Of a stretch of 64,000 nucleotides of DNA, positions 40,838 through 49,161 are shown one piece after another. The first letter of the stretch is position 1. Each line of letters begins with the position of its first letter. A model generated the notes under the pieces. It had not been told where the DNA came from and did no database searches. It worked only from the letters and a program-made list of their open reading frames with translations. The DNA is from Nocardia acididurans. GTDB taxonomy: Bacteria > Actinomycetota > Actinomycetes > Mycobacteriales > Mycobacteriaceae. The position numbers and the translations under genes were made by a program. The DNA is taken from positions 558,001 through 622,000 of the forward strand of contig NZ_JAERRJ010000002.1 in the NCBI RefSeq assembly GCF_016741815.1, read 5' to 3'.

Positions 40838-41845
40838 ATGGGTGTCGAGGGCTGGGATGTACTGCTCAATTGCATGCCGTTCTTCCTCGAGGAGGATGAG
40901 GAGGCGGATGAGGATTCGGGGTTGGGCTGGAACCCCCGCTTCATCCAGGTGCGTGACGAAAGCACCGGGCGGCCGGTGCATTTCGCGCAGCAGGGGAACG
41001 ATATCGAAGTGGTGATCGCGGTGCCCGACGACGCCGCGGACGCCGAGCAGCTGCTGTCGGTGCTGCAGGCGCAGCCGGACGGATTCTGGGAACCGTGCCC
41101 ACTGCACAAGGAGGCCGACCTCGACGCGCCCGACCCGCACTGGCAGGCGGTGCAGCGGGTGCGCAAGCGGCCGGAACTGGCGCGCGAGTGGAACACCGGC
41201 TGGCGGCGCGGCTCGGCGATCGACTACCGGCGGCAGGTCGCGGCCTCGGTGGTGGAGGTGCTGCGCAAGGGCCTCGGGGCGAGACCTGAACGGCTGCGGT
41301 TCACTTCGTGGAGTCTGGACGCACCGGGCAGCGGCACCTTCGGGCTGGCCGCCGACCGGCCCAGTGAGCGCTACGCCCCCGCGGACTGCGACGACTGGGC
41401 CGATTTCGAGGCCCGGCTGGCCTGGGCGCTCACCACGCTGCCGTGGGACGGCGTGATCAACCTCAGCACGCCGCACCCCGGACCTGATCCGTGCTTCGTG
41501 CAGTTCCTGCACGGGCGGCGGCTCTACAACGAGGCCAGCGGATGGGATGTCGCCGGAATCGGCGCGGCCGAATTCGACCGGCGCATGGGCGATCTCGGCT
41601 GGTCCTTCGCCCCGCACAGCGCACCCGGCGGAGCCGCGCTCATCTGGGAGGGTCCGGTGGCGCGGGCCGGGTACAAGCCGAATCTGCAGGGGGCGCCACA
41701 CCGCACGGTGACCACCTTCCGGGAGGTGTTCACCGTGCGCCACCCGCAGGATCTGGTGTTCCGGGCCTTCCGCAACGGCCGTCGCCGCGATCCCGAATTG
41801 CGTTATCTGGACCTCGAACTCGGCATTCCGCGCGATGTGCGGTGA
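40838..41845 (+). CDS. Protein of unknown function (335 aa)
   Basis: Soluble 335-residue protein, acidic near the N terminus (FFLEEDEEADEDSG). Two similar halves may exist: an aromatic/acidic N-terminal half (RPVHFAQQGNDIEVVIAVPD) and a C-terminal part with LGWSFAPHSAPGGAALIWEG. I do not recognise the family with confidence. The ribosome site GGAGGGAGGG is strong. The stop abuts the convergent P450 stop with no gap. Confidence 0.72.
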   Translation: MGVEGWDVLLNCMPFFLEEDEEADEDSGLGWNPRFIQVRDESTGRPVHFAQQGNDIEVVIAVPDDAADAEQLLSVLQAQPDGFWEPCPLHKEADLDAPDPHWQAVQRVRKRPELAREWNTGWRRGSAIDYRRQVAASVVEVLRKGLGARPERLRFTSWSLDAPGSGTFGLAADRPSERYAPADCDDWADFEARLAWALTTLPWDGVINLSTPHPGPDPCFVQFLHGRRLYNEASGWDVAGIGAAEFDRRMGDLGWSFAPHSAPGGAALIWEGPVARAGYKPNLQGAPHRTVTTFREVFTVRHPQDLVFRAFRNGRRRDPELRYLDLELGIPRDVR

Positions 41846-43309
41846 TCAGAGCCGATGCAGGTGGATCGGGAGACCGTCGGCGGGTAGCGGGCCGGTGCCG
41901 AAGGTGAGCGGCACCCGGTAGCCGGGCGAGACCGTCCAGCGGTAGGTGCGCAGCATGCGATGCAGCACCGACTTGACGGTCATGCCACCGAAGTACATGC
42001 CGATGCACTTGTGCGCGCCACCGCCGAAGGGCGACCAGGCGTAGCGGTGCGACCTGTCCTCCTGGCGTTCGGCATCGAACCGCTCCGGGTCGAAAACATC
42101 GGGCTCGGACCAGTATTCGGCATTGCGCATGAGCGGGGTCTTGCCGATCACGACCAGGGTGCCCGCGGGGACGTAGTAGCCGAGAATGTCGGTGTCGGCG
42201 ATGGCTTCCCGGACCTCCTGGCCCACCGGCGCGTGCAGGCGCAGCGTCTCCCGGAACGCCATGTCCAGGCCGGGGAGCGCGGCGAGGTCGTCGTAGTCCA
42301 GGGCATCCGTCGGCAGCGCCTGCGATTCCGCGCGCAGCCGCTCCTGCCATTCGGGGTGCCGGGCCAATTCGTAGGCCAGCATGGAGATGGCGATGGTGCT
42401 GGTGTCGTGCGCGGCCATCATCACGAAGATCATGTGCGAGACGATGTCCTCGTCGCCGAAGTCGTCCTCGCGCGCGGCGGCCCGGCACAGCACGCTGAAC
42501 AGGTCGGTGCCGTCCCCCCCGCGCTTGGCCGGCAGTTCGCGGCGGAAGTACTCCTCGAGCAGTTGCCGCCCGCGCAATCCGCGCGACCAGACGCCGCCCG
42601 GCACGTTCGCGCGGATCATCGCCTGCCCGCCGCGCACGGCATCCTCGAAAGCATGTGACAGGCGCGTACTTTCGGGCCCGAGCCGGGCTCCGGCGAAGAC
42701 CACCGTGGCCTGTTCCAGCAGCAGCCGCCTGGCGTGATCGTAGAGGCGGAAGTCGCGGCCGGGCTGCCACGCGGCCATACCCTGCTCGAGGTGCGGCCTG
42801 GTGAGGTCGAGGTAGCCGATCAGGCTGGGACGGCCGAACACCTGCTGCAGGATGCGCCGGTGATGCAGGTGTTCGTCGAAGTCCCGCAACAGGATTCCGC
42901 CGCGGAAGAACGGGCCGATCAGGAAGTCGTACCCGCGCTGCGCGGAGAACACCCGCTTGCGGTCGAGCAGCACCACCTCGGCCGCGTCGGGGCTGCCGAT
43001 GCCGACGACCGGACGGCCGAGCATGCCCGACCAGCTGACCGGGCCGTAGCGTTCGAAGCGCGCCCGAGAGAAGTCCAGGGAATCGCCGAGCGAGCTCAGC
43101 AGATGGCCGATGCGAGGTGGCCCGAAATCGCCCATGATGGGCCGCAGCCCACTGCCGGGGGGCGGTTCGGCCAGCGGGCGCACCGGCGACGGATACCGCT
43201 GTGACAATCGCGCCGCGGTGCGCTGCACGCGCAGATTGAGCAGGGTGCGCACATGGTGGGCACGCAGTGTTCCGGCGATCGGAAGATCACCTGGTACAAG
43301 GAGATTCAC
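41846..43309 (-). CDS. Cytochrome P450
   Basis: A 487-residue P450. Haem ligand loop FGGGAHKCIGMYFG; ExxR motif in RETLRLHAPVG; I-helix MMAAHDTSTIAIS, where His replaces the common Gly before the acid-Thr pair; PERF-like motif DPERFDAERQED. GTG 43309 has GGAGGG about 10 bp upstream; an upstream frame would overlap the divergent TetR gene. The TetR gene with its palindrome is the likely control. The substrate is unknown; a hydrophobic lipid or steroid is possible. Confidence 0.9.
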   Translation of the reverse strand: MNLLVPGDLPIAGTLRAHHVRTLLNLRVQRTAARLSQRYPSPVRPLAEPPPGSGLRPIMGDFGPPRIGHLLSSLGDSLDFSRARFERYGPVSWSGMLGRPVVGIGSPDAAEVVLLDRKRVFSAQRGYDFLIGPFFRGGILLRDFDEHLHHRRILQQVFGRPSLIGYLDLTRPHLEQGMAAWQPGRDFRLYDHARRLLLEQATVVFAGARLGPESTRLSHAFEDAVRGGQAMIRANVPGGVWSRGLRGRQLLEEYFRRELPAKRGGDGTDLFSVLCRAAAREDDFGDEDIVSHMIFVMMAAHDTSTIAISMLAYELARHPEWQERLRAESQALPTDALDYDDLAALPGLDMAFRETLRLHAPVGQEVREAIADTDILGYYVPAGTLVVIGKTPLMRNAEYWSEPDVFDPERFDAERQEDRSHRYAWSPFGGGAHKCIGMYFGGMTVKSVLHRMLRTYRWTVSPGYRVPLTFGTGPLPADGLPIHLHRL

Positions 43310-43347
43310 CGTTGGTTCTCCCTCCGGGATGCCGGTTTCCACGGTAT

Positions 43348-43365
43348 CGGAAACAGATGTTTCCG
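43348..43365. promoter_or_regulatory. Palindromic TetR operator between P450 and TetR genes
   Basis: CGGAAACA, GA, TGTTTCCG: a perfect 8-bp inverted repeat in the divergent gap. A further GTTTCCGGA half-site follows at about 43375. Confidence 0.68.
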
Positions 43366-43404
43366 TAAATGGTCGTTTCCGGACATCCATGCGAAGCTGG
43401 CTGG

Positions 43405-44049
43405 GTGACGCGGGGATTCAACGGGACCTATCGCGGGACCACCACCGAGGAACGCCGTGAACAGCGGCGGCGCAGGCTGCTGGACGCCGCCCTCGACATC
43501 GTCGGCACCCAGGGGCTGTCCATGCTCACGGTGCGCGGCGTCTGCGAGCAGGCGCGCGTGGGGCCGCGTTTCTTCTACGAATCCTTCCCGGATCTTGACA
43601 CCCTGGCCGCCACCCTGCTCGCCGACGTCCAGCGGGAGGTGCTGGACCAGACGCGCACCACCATGGCGGCGACGCCGGGCGGCCCGGAGGACAAGATCCG
43701 TGCCGGGGTGGCCGCCCTGATCGTGGCCGTCACCGATGATCCGCGCCGCGCCAATATCGCCTTCGCGCAGACCTACGGCAGTCCGGCGCTCATCCGGCAG
43801 CGGTTCGCCGGTATGCGCGACACCGCGCAGTTGATCATCGAGCAGGCTCGACTGCTGCTCGACCGGCAGGCGGACGACACGGCGCTGATCGCCCTCGCCC
43901 AGCTGGTCAACGGCGGTGCGGCGGAACTGGTTCTGGTATGGCTGGACGGGGGTTTGAAGGTGGAGCGACCGGTGCTGATCGAGATCCTCGCCGACTACGT
44001 GATCGCCATGATGCAGCGGCTACCCGGTATGGCCGACAAGCTCGCCTGA
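43405..44049 (+). CDS. TetR-family regulator
   Basis: A 214-residue regulator: RRLLDAALDIVGTQGLSMLT, then CEQARVGPRFFYESFPDLDT form the HTH. GTG 43405 is chosen so that the gene does not overlap the palindrome. It is divergent from the P450 gene, and its stop abuts the convergent flavoprotein stop. Confidence 0.87.
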   Translation: MTRGFNGTYRGTTTEERREQRRRRLLDAALDIVGTQGLSMLTVRGVCEQARVGPRFFYESFPDLDTLAATLLADVQREVLDQTRTTMAATPGGPEDKIRAGVAALIVAVTDDPRRANIAFAQTYGSPALIRQRFAGMRDTAQLIIEQARLLLDRQADDTALIALAQLVNGGAAELVLVWLDGGLKVERPVLIEILADYVIAMMQRLPGMADKLA

Positions 44050-45351
44050 TCAGCCCGCGCGCGCCGCACCGCTCGAAACGATCTCCTCCACCACGATTTT
44101 CGCGGTCTCGGCGCAGGCGGTGGTGCCACCGGCCCCGTACTCCTTCACCGCGTCACCGACATTCCAGAGATTCGGGATCGGCGTGTCGTGCGGTAGGTCG
44201 TAGCCGGAGACGGCTCGCTGCGGCGGCCAGTCGTCGCGCGACACCTCGATGGAAAGTATTCGCGCCGAATCGAATCCGGCGATCTCCGCACGCAGATCCT
44301 GCAGTACCAGCGCGGTCTCGGCGGCCTCGTCGAAATCACCCACCGAAGGTTTGGGCACACCGATGCCCGCGTACAGATGCCAGCCGGGCGGCGCCATCTC
44401 CGGGCAGGTGACGGTGAAATTCGCTATGTAGCACAGCCTTCGGGTACGGGCGAAGCTCAGCAGACCGGGCGCGGCGAGCAGCGGTTCGCGGCTGGCGAAG
44501 TGCACCGAGATCATCCCGCAGGGCAGATCGCCCTGCAGCACCCGCCCGACATAGTCGGCGGGCAGATTCTCCGGGCCCACCAGATCGAGGGTGGCCGAGG
44601 GGCCGATATCGCTGACCACGAAATCACAGGTGATATCGCTGGTTTCACCGGCGTGCGTGACGTGCGCGCCGGTGACGCGACCGTCCGCGACGGTCAGACC
44701 GGTCACCTCGGTGTCGAGCCGGACCGCTCCCCCATTGCGTTCCACCACTTCCGCGAGCGCCTGCCAGATTCCGATGGTGCCCTCCGGACAGAATCCGAAG
44801 GGCGCGAACGCCGGTTTGCGCGTGAAATGGGTGAGAAAAACTCGGGCCGGTAATTCCTCTGAACCGACGGCGAAGATCATGCCGCACATATTGCGGAAAA
44901 TCCCCAGCACGGCTTCATTTCTCGTGAATCGGCCCACCCATTCGGCAGTGGACAGTTCCCGGTCGGGCGGACCGCCGCCGGGGGTGTCCAGTGCGCCGAC
45001 CAACCGCGCGCCGTGGCGCGTGAGCTGCGAGAGCAGCAGGCCCCAGCCGCCCGTGGTGACGTCCACATCGCGGCCGCCGATGCGGTAGAGGATCGGCGAA
45101 TTCACCGGCCGTACTTCGAATTTGGCTCCCACCTCGGCGAACGTTTGCTCGGTGACACCTCCGAGTTCGATGACCACTGCGCCCTTGTTGATGGTGAAAC
45201 CGTCGATGCTGTCGGTGGAGGCGCGTCCCCCGACCCGGTCCAGACGTTCGGCGACCAGCGTGCGGTAGCCGTGGTGCGACAGCCGGGCGGCGGTGCACAG
45301 CCCACCCGCCCCCGCTCCGACAACCAGTGCGTCCCAATGGTTCTCGCTCAT
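44050..45351 (-). CDS. FAD-dependent phytoene-dehydrogenase-like oxidoreductase
   Basis: A 433-residue flavoprotein: ALVVGAGAGGLCTAARLSHH binds FAD, followed by ERLDRVGGRASTDSIDGF; the C-terminal FAD motif is IPNLWNVGDAVKEYGAGG. It is in the NAD(P)/FAD desaturase/CrtI-like superfamily, but could equally be a saturase. The SDR gene lies 23 bp upstream on the same strand, so they form an operon. Nearby P450 suggests a shared lipid or isoprenoid pathway; unproven. Confidence 0.83.
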   Translation of the reverse strand: MSENHWDALVVGAGAGGLCTAARLSHHGYRTLVAERLDRVGGRASTDSIDGFTINKGAVVIELGGVTEQTFAEVGAKFEVRPVNSPILYRIGGRDVDVTTGGWGLLLSQLTRHGARLVGALDTPGGGPPDRELSTAEWVGRFTRNEAVLGIFRNMCGMIFAVGSEELPARVFLTHFTRKPAFAPFGFCPEGTIGIWQALAEVVERNGGAVRLDTEVTGLTVADGRVTGAHVTHAGETSDITCDFVVSDIGPSATLDLVGPENLPADYVGRVLQGDLPCGMISVHFASREPLLAAPGLLSFARTRRLCYIANFTVTCPEMAPPGWHLYAGIGVPKPSVGDFDEAAETALVLQDLRAEIAGFDSARILSIEVSRDDWPPQRAVSGYDLPHDTPIPNLWNVGDAVKEYGAGGTTACAETAKIVVEEIVSSGAARAG

Positions 45352-45374
45352 GGCGAGGCTCCTGGAAAGAGGGC

Positions 45375-46238
45375 TCAGCCGGCAGGGTTGACGCCGGGTT
45401 GAGCGTCGGACATATCGGTGATGCGGTTCCAATTGTCGCGCACCTGCTCGACTGTCGGCACCTCCGGAAACAGCACCGGCTTGTTGGCGAACAGCTGCAC
45501 CCGCTGCACCGAGCCGCCGCCCACGATGAGCACCAGTCCGGTGTCGTCGCACTCGGCGCTGAGCAGGTGGCCGATCACCGGGGCGACGTGGGCGGGCGGG
45601 AGTTTCTGCAGCAGATCCGCCGGGGCGATATCGGCGGTCATGCGGGTGGCGGCCATGGGGGCCACCGCGTTCACGGTGATGTCGTATTTGCGGCCCTCGA
45701 TGGCGAGGGTGTTCATGAGCCCGACCAGGCCGAGTTTGGCGGCGCCGTAATTGGCCTGACCGAAATTGCCGAACAGGCCGGAGGTGGAGGTGGCCATGAC
45801 GACGCGGCCGAAACCCTGCTCGCGGAAATGCGGCCAGGCGGCGGAGGTCACGTGATATGCGCCGAACAGGTGCACGCGCAAAACGGATTCCCAGTGCGCG
45901 CCATCCATTTTCGCGAAACTGGCGTCCCGGAGAATTCCGGCGTTGTTGACGATGCCGTGAATCGCGCCGAATTCGTTCACCGCGGTGTCGACCAGGGCGT
46001 GTGCGCCCTCCTCCGAGGCGACGCTGTCGTAGTTGGCCACCGCCGTGCCGCCTTCGGCGCGGATCTCGTCGACGACCGTGTCCGCCATGGCTTTTCCGAA
46101 TCCGGTGCCGTCACGGGCCGCGCCGAGATCGTTCACGACGACCAGTGCACCCTCTCTGGCGAGCAGGCGCGCGTATTCGCGGCCCAGCCCGCCGCCCGCT
46201 CCGGTGACGATGACGACCCGATCGGTCACACCAGGCAT
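45375..46238 (-). CDS. SDR oxidoreductase, 17-beta-HSD4/multifunctional-enzyme type
   Basis: A 287-residue SDR resembling the (3R)-hydroxyacyl-CoA dehydrogenase domain of multifunctional enzyme 2: VTGAGGGLGREYARLLAREG, VVVNDLGAARDGTG, NNAGILRD, and catalytic YGAAK in FGQANYGAAKLGLVGL. The C-terminal VEQVRDNWNRITDMSDAQPG is typical. GAGGAG lies 5 bp before ATG. Expected to oxidise hydroxyacyl-CoA of fatty acids or steroid side chains. In an operon with the FAD oxidoreductase. Confidence 0.87.
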   Translation of the reverse strand: MPGVTDRVVIVTGAGGGLGREYARLLAREGALVVVNDLGAARDGTGFGKAMADTVVDEIRAEGGTAVANYDSVASEEGAHALVDTAVNEFGAIHGIVNNAGILRDASFAKMDGAHWESVLRVHLFGAYHVTSAAWPHFREQGFGRVVMATSTSGLFGNFGQANYGAAKLGLVGLMNTLAIEGRKYDITVNAVAPMAATRMTADIAPADLLQKLPPAHVAPVIGHLLSAECDDTGLVLIVGGGSVQRVQLFANKPVLFPEVPTVEQVRDNWNRITDMSDAQPGVNPAG

Positions 46239-46340
46239 GATTCTCCTCAGCGGTGCACGGTGGGCACTGCACGACCACCACATCCCACCGTACTCCGGAA
46301 CCGCATCGACGTTCGAATAGCCAAGGGGCACAACGGAAGA

Positions 46341-47189
46341 TCAGCATCGGACACCGGTGATGGCGAAGCGCTCCACCTCCTCCACATGCCCGCCGGTGGC
46401 GACCACCAGCGTGAGGGTTCCCGGGCACGCGGCGCTGAAGGGCAGGCTCGCCGTCCACGGGGAATCGGTGCCGCCCGCGGGAATCCGGCCGACCGCCCCG
46501 ACCTGCTCACCCTGCGGCAGCTGCAGCAGGCGAAGGTCGAGGCTCTCGTCCACGCCGGTGATGCGGCCGCCCACCGCGATCGGGGAACCGACCTGGGCGC
46601 CGTAGCGCGGGGTGGTGATGGTGAGGGTGCGGTCCTCGGTGCCGACGACCTCCCACGGGGCGTCCTCACCGCTGCCCAGCCGGGCCAGGTGCACCACCGC
46701 GGCGGCGGCCGGACTGCCGTTCGGATTGTCGTAACCGACTGTGACCCAGGCTTCTTCGTCCTTCGTGGAGACCTGGATGGCCTGATCCACATTCTCGAAG
46801 CCCAGATAGTTCTGCGTGAAGTTCAGCGCGACCGCCGCCGGATCGAGATGCCAGGGCTGATGGCCGCCCGCACGGTAGGACTGCTGCCAGGCGGCGGCCT
46901 CGGCCTCGTTCGCGAACGGCCAGAGCGGCTGATAGGTGAAGCGGTTCGCGGCGGGTGTGGTGGCGGGTGCGGTGCCGTCCCGGGTGTTCGGGGTGGTCCG
47001 GCCGGGACCGGTGGTGGCGGGCTCGGTGACCGTGACGCCGGTGGTGGAGGCCGGCGCCGCCGAGTCGTCGCGGTCGCGGGTCAGCGCGATGAACAGTGAG
47101 GCCACCGCCAGCAGTACCGCGACCGCGGCCAGTACCAGCGTGATCACCGGCCCGGTGCGGCGGCCGGGCTGGTCCTGATTGTTGCTCAT
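46341..47189 (-). CDS. Membrane-anchored protein with Gmad2-like Ig domain
   Basis: A 282-residue protein: cytoplasmic start, one helix (VITLVLAAVAVLLAVASLFI, residues 15-34), a Thr/Pro/Ala linker, a middle domain, then a C-terminal Gmad2-type immunoglobulin-like domain (LTITTPRYGAQVGSPIAVGG, then FSAACPGTLTLVVATG). The bulk is outside the membrane. Gmad2 domains occur in sporulation and envelope proteins; binding partner unknown. It is divergent from the PLP enzyme gene. Confidence 0.82.
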   Translation of the reverse strand: MSNNQDQPGRRTGPVITLVLAAVAVLLAVASLFIALTRDRDDSAAPASTTGVTVTEPATTGPGRTTPNTRDGTAPATTPAANRFTYQPLWPFANEAEAAAWQQSYRAGGHQPWHLDPAAVALNFTQNYLGFENVDQAIQVSTKDEEAWVTVGYDNPNGSPAAAAVVHLARLGSGEDAPWEVVGTEDRTLTITTPRYGAQVGSPIAVGGRITGVDESLDLRLLQLPQGEQVGAVGRIPAGGTDSPWTASLPFSAACPGTLTLVVATGGHVEEVERFAITGVRC

Positions 47190-47258
47190 GTTCCAGAATG
47201 CACCTGTTCGCGGCTCCCGCGCTCGTCATTGAACTGGACAGTCGATACGCTGCGGGCT

Positions 47259-48251
47259 GTGACGCCGCATCTGCACCAGCTCTACCCCGAACTCGCGGAC
47301 ACCCTCCCGCATCTGCGCCTGGGGACCGGTCCCACGCCGGTGCGGCGGCTGATCCACCTCGACACCTGCGGCGCGGATATCTGGGTCAAGGACGACAGCG
47401 CGTTCGGGGACGGCGGTTGGGGCGGCAACAAGGTCCGCAAACTCGAATGGCTGCTGCCGGACGCCCTGCGGCTGGGCCGCTCCACCATCGTGACCGTGGG
47501 CGGGCTGGGCACCAACTGGGGACTGGCGACCGCGCTGTACGGCCGCGAGCACGGGCTGAAAACCGTACTGGCACTTGTCGATCAGCCGATGGACGAGCAT
47601 GTGCGGGCCCAGCTGGAACGATTGCGGGCGTCGGGGGCGACGCTGTATCTCACCTGCACCAAGGCGCGCACGATCCTGCGCGCGCCGCTGATTCTGGCCC
47701 GGCACTTCTCCGGCCTGCGTCCGCCGTACTTCCTGCCCGCGGGCGGTTCTTCGCCGGTGGGTGCGCTCGGATACGTCGAGGCCGCTGTGGAATTGGCGGA
47801 GCAGGTGCGGGCGGGCGACCTGCCGGAACCCGGCTATGTCGTCACGCCGGTCGGCTCCGGCGGCACGGTGGCCGGGCTGTCACTGGGCCTGCAGCTGGCC
47901 GGGCTGCGCACCAGGGTGGTCGGTGTCGTCGTGAACGACACACTGCCGCTTGATCATTCGACCATCGACGGACTGGCACAGCGGACCGCGCGGGTCCTGC
48001 GGTCGCGGGGTGCGCGAATCACCCTGGAACCCTTGACGAACCTCGAGATCGTGACCGAATGGCTGGGACCCGGATACGGGCATCCGACCCCGGAAGCCCG
48101 GACCGCCCAGACGCTTTCGGCGGAGTTCGGGCATCTCACCCTGGAACCGGTGTACACCGCCAAGGCCATGGCCGCGCTGCTGGATATGAACGCCCACGGC
48201 CGCTTCGGCGACGATACGGTGGTCTTCCTGAATACCAACGGCCCGCGCTGA
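47259..48251 (+). CDS. PLP-dependent D-cysteine desulfhydrase/ACC deaminase-family enzyme
   Basis: Fold-type II PLP enzyme (330 residues from GTG 47259). The PLP lysine lies in GWGGNKVRKLEWLLPDA; TVGGLGTNWGLATALYG and TPVGSGGTVAGLSLGLQ are cofactor and phosphate loops. Relatives break down D-cysteine or ACC to ammonia and a keto acid. A TTG at 47229 gives ten more residues; GTG 47259 is preferred because TACGCT lies 7 bp upstream, as in leaderless genes, and homology begins there. Confidence 0.82.
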   Translation: MTPHLHQLYPELADTLPHLRLGTGPTPVRRLIHLDTCGADIWVKDDSAFGDGGWGGNKVRKLEWLLPDALRLGRSTIVTVGGLGTNWGLATALYGREHGLKTVLALVDQPMDEHVRAQLERLRASGATLYLTCTKARTILRAPLILARHFSGLRPPYFLPAGGSSPVGALGYVEAAVELAEQVRAGDLPEPGYVVTPVGSGGTVAGLSLGLQLAGLRTRVVGVVVNDTLPLDHSTIDGLAQRTARVLRSRGARITLEPLTNLEIVTEWLGPGYGHPTPEARTAQTLSAEFGHLTLEPVYTAKAMAALLDMNAHGRFGDDTVVFLNTNGPR

Positions 48252-48303
48252 CCTTCAGCCGGCTGGGCGGTCCGCGCGGCCGGGCTGCTCGTACCCTGTT
48301 CGC

Positions 48304-49155
48304 ATGTCGTCCTCCGCGGTGCTGCCCGTGCCTCGCACAGACCTGGACCGGCTCGTCGACCTGCTGGCCGGTCGCCGCCTGGCGGTTCTCACCGGCGCGG
48401 GCATCTCCACCGACAGCGGCATCCCTGACTACCGCAGCCCCGGCGCGCCACCCCGCACTCCCATGACCTACCAGCAGTTCGTGGGCGATCCCGTATTCCG
48501 TCAACGCTACTGGGCGCGCAATCACGTGGGCTGGCGGCTCATGGACGCCGCCCGCCCCAACCCCGGCCACCGTGCCCTTGCCGCACTCGAACGCGCGGGC
48601 GTGGTCACCGGGCTGATCACCCAGAACGTCGACCTCCTGCACACCAAGGCGGGGCACCGCGCGGTCATCGACCTGCACGGCGTCTACGCGCGCGTCCGCT
48701 GCCTGTCCTGCGAGGCCCTCATCTCCCGCATGGCCCTCGCCGCCCGCCTGGAGGCCGCCAACCCGGGCTTCGCCGACTCGATCACCCTCGACGGCCTGGA
48801 GGTGGCCCCCGACGCCGATGCCACGGTGGCCGACACCTCCGCGTTCCACATGGTCCCCTGCGCCCGCTGCGGCGGCATGCTCAAACCCGATATCGTCTAT
48901 TTCGGCGAAACCGTCCCGAAGGATCGCGTCACCGCCGCCTTCGACCTGGTCGAGAGCTGTGACGCCCTGCTGGTGGCGGGCTCCTCCCTCACGGTCATGT
49001 CCGGCCTCCGCTTCGCCCGCCGCGCCGCCAAATCCGGTCGGCCCGTGGTGATCCTGAACCGAGGGCGGACTCGCGGCGACGAGCTGGCCACGGTGAAACT
49101 GGAGGCAGGCTGCTCCGAGGTGCTGCCCGCGTTGGCCGAGGCCGTGGGCGGGTAG
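48304..49155 (+). CDS. Sirtuin NAD-dependent protein deacylase
   Basis: A 283-residue Sir2 protein with all motifs: LTGAGISTDSGIPDYR, TQNVDLLH, catalytic His in LHGVYARVRC, two zinc Cys pairs (CLSC and CARC), KPDIVYFGE, GSSLTV. It removes acyl groups from lysines using NAD. TACCCT lies 6 bp before ATG, suggesting a leaderless transcript. The stop is 6 bp from the convergent giant regulator's stop. Confidence 0.93.
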   Translation: MSSSAVLPVPRTDLDRLVDLLAGRRLAVLTGAGISTDSGIPDYRSPGAPPRTPMTYQQFVGDPVFRQRYWARNHVGWRLMDAARPNPGHRALAALERAGVVTGLITQNVDLLHTKAGHRAVIDLHGVYARVRCLSCEALISRMALAARLEAANPGFADSITLDGLEVAPDADATVADTSAFHMVPCARCGGMLKPDIVYFGETVPKDRVTAAFDLVESCDALLVAGSSLTVMSGLRFARRAAKSGRPVVILNRGRTRGDELATVKLEAGCSEVLPALAEAVGG

Positions 49156-49161
49156 GGCCGG

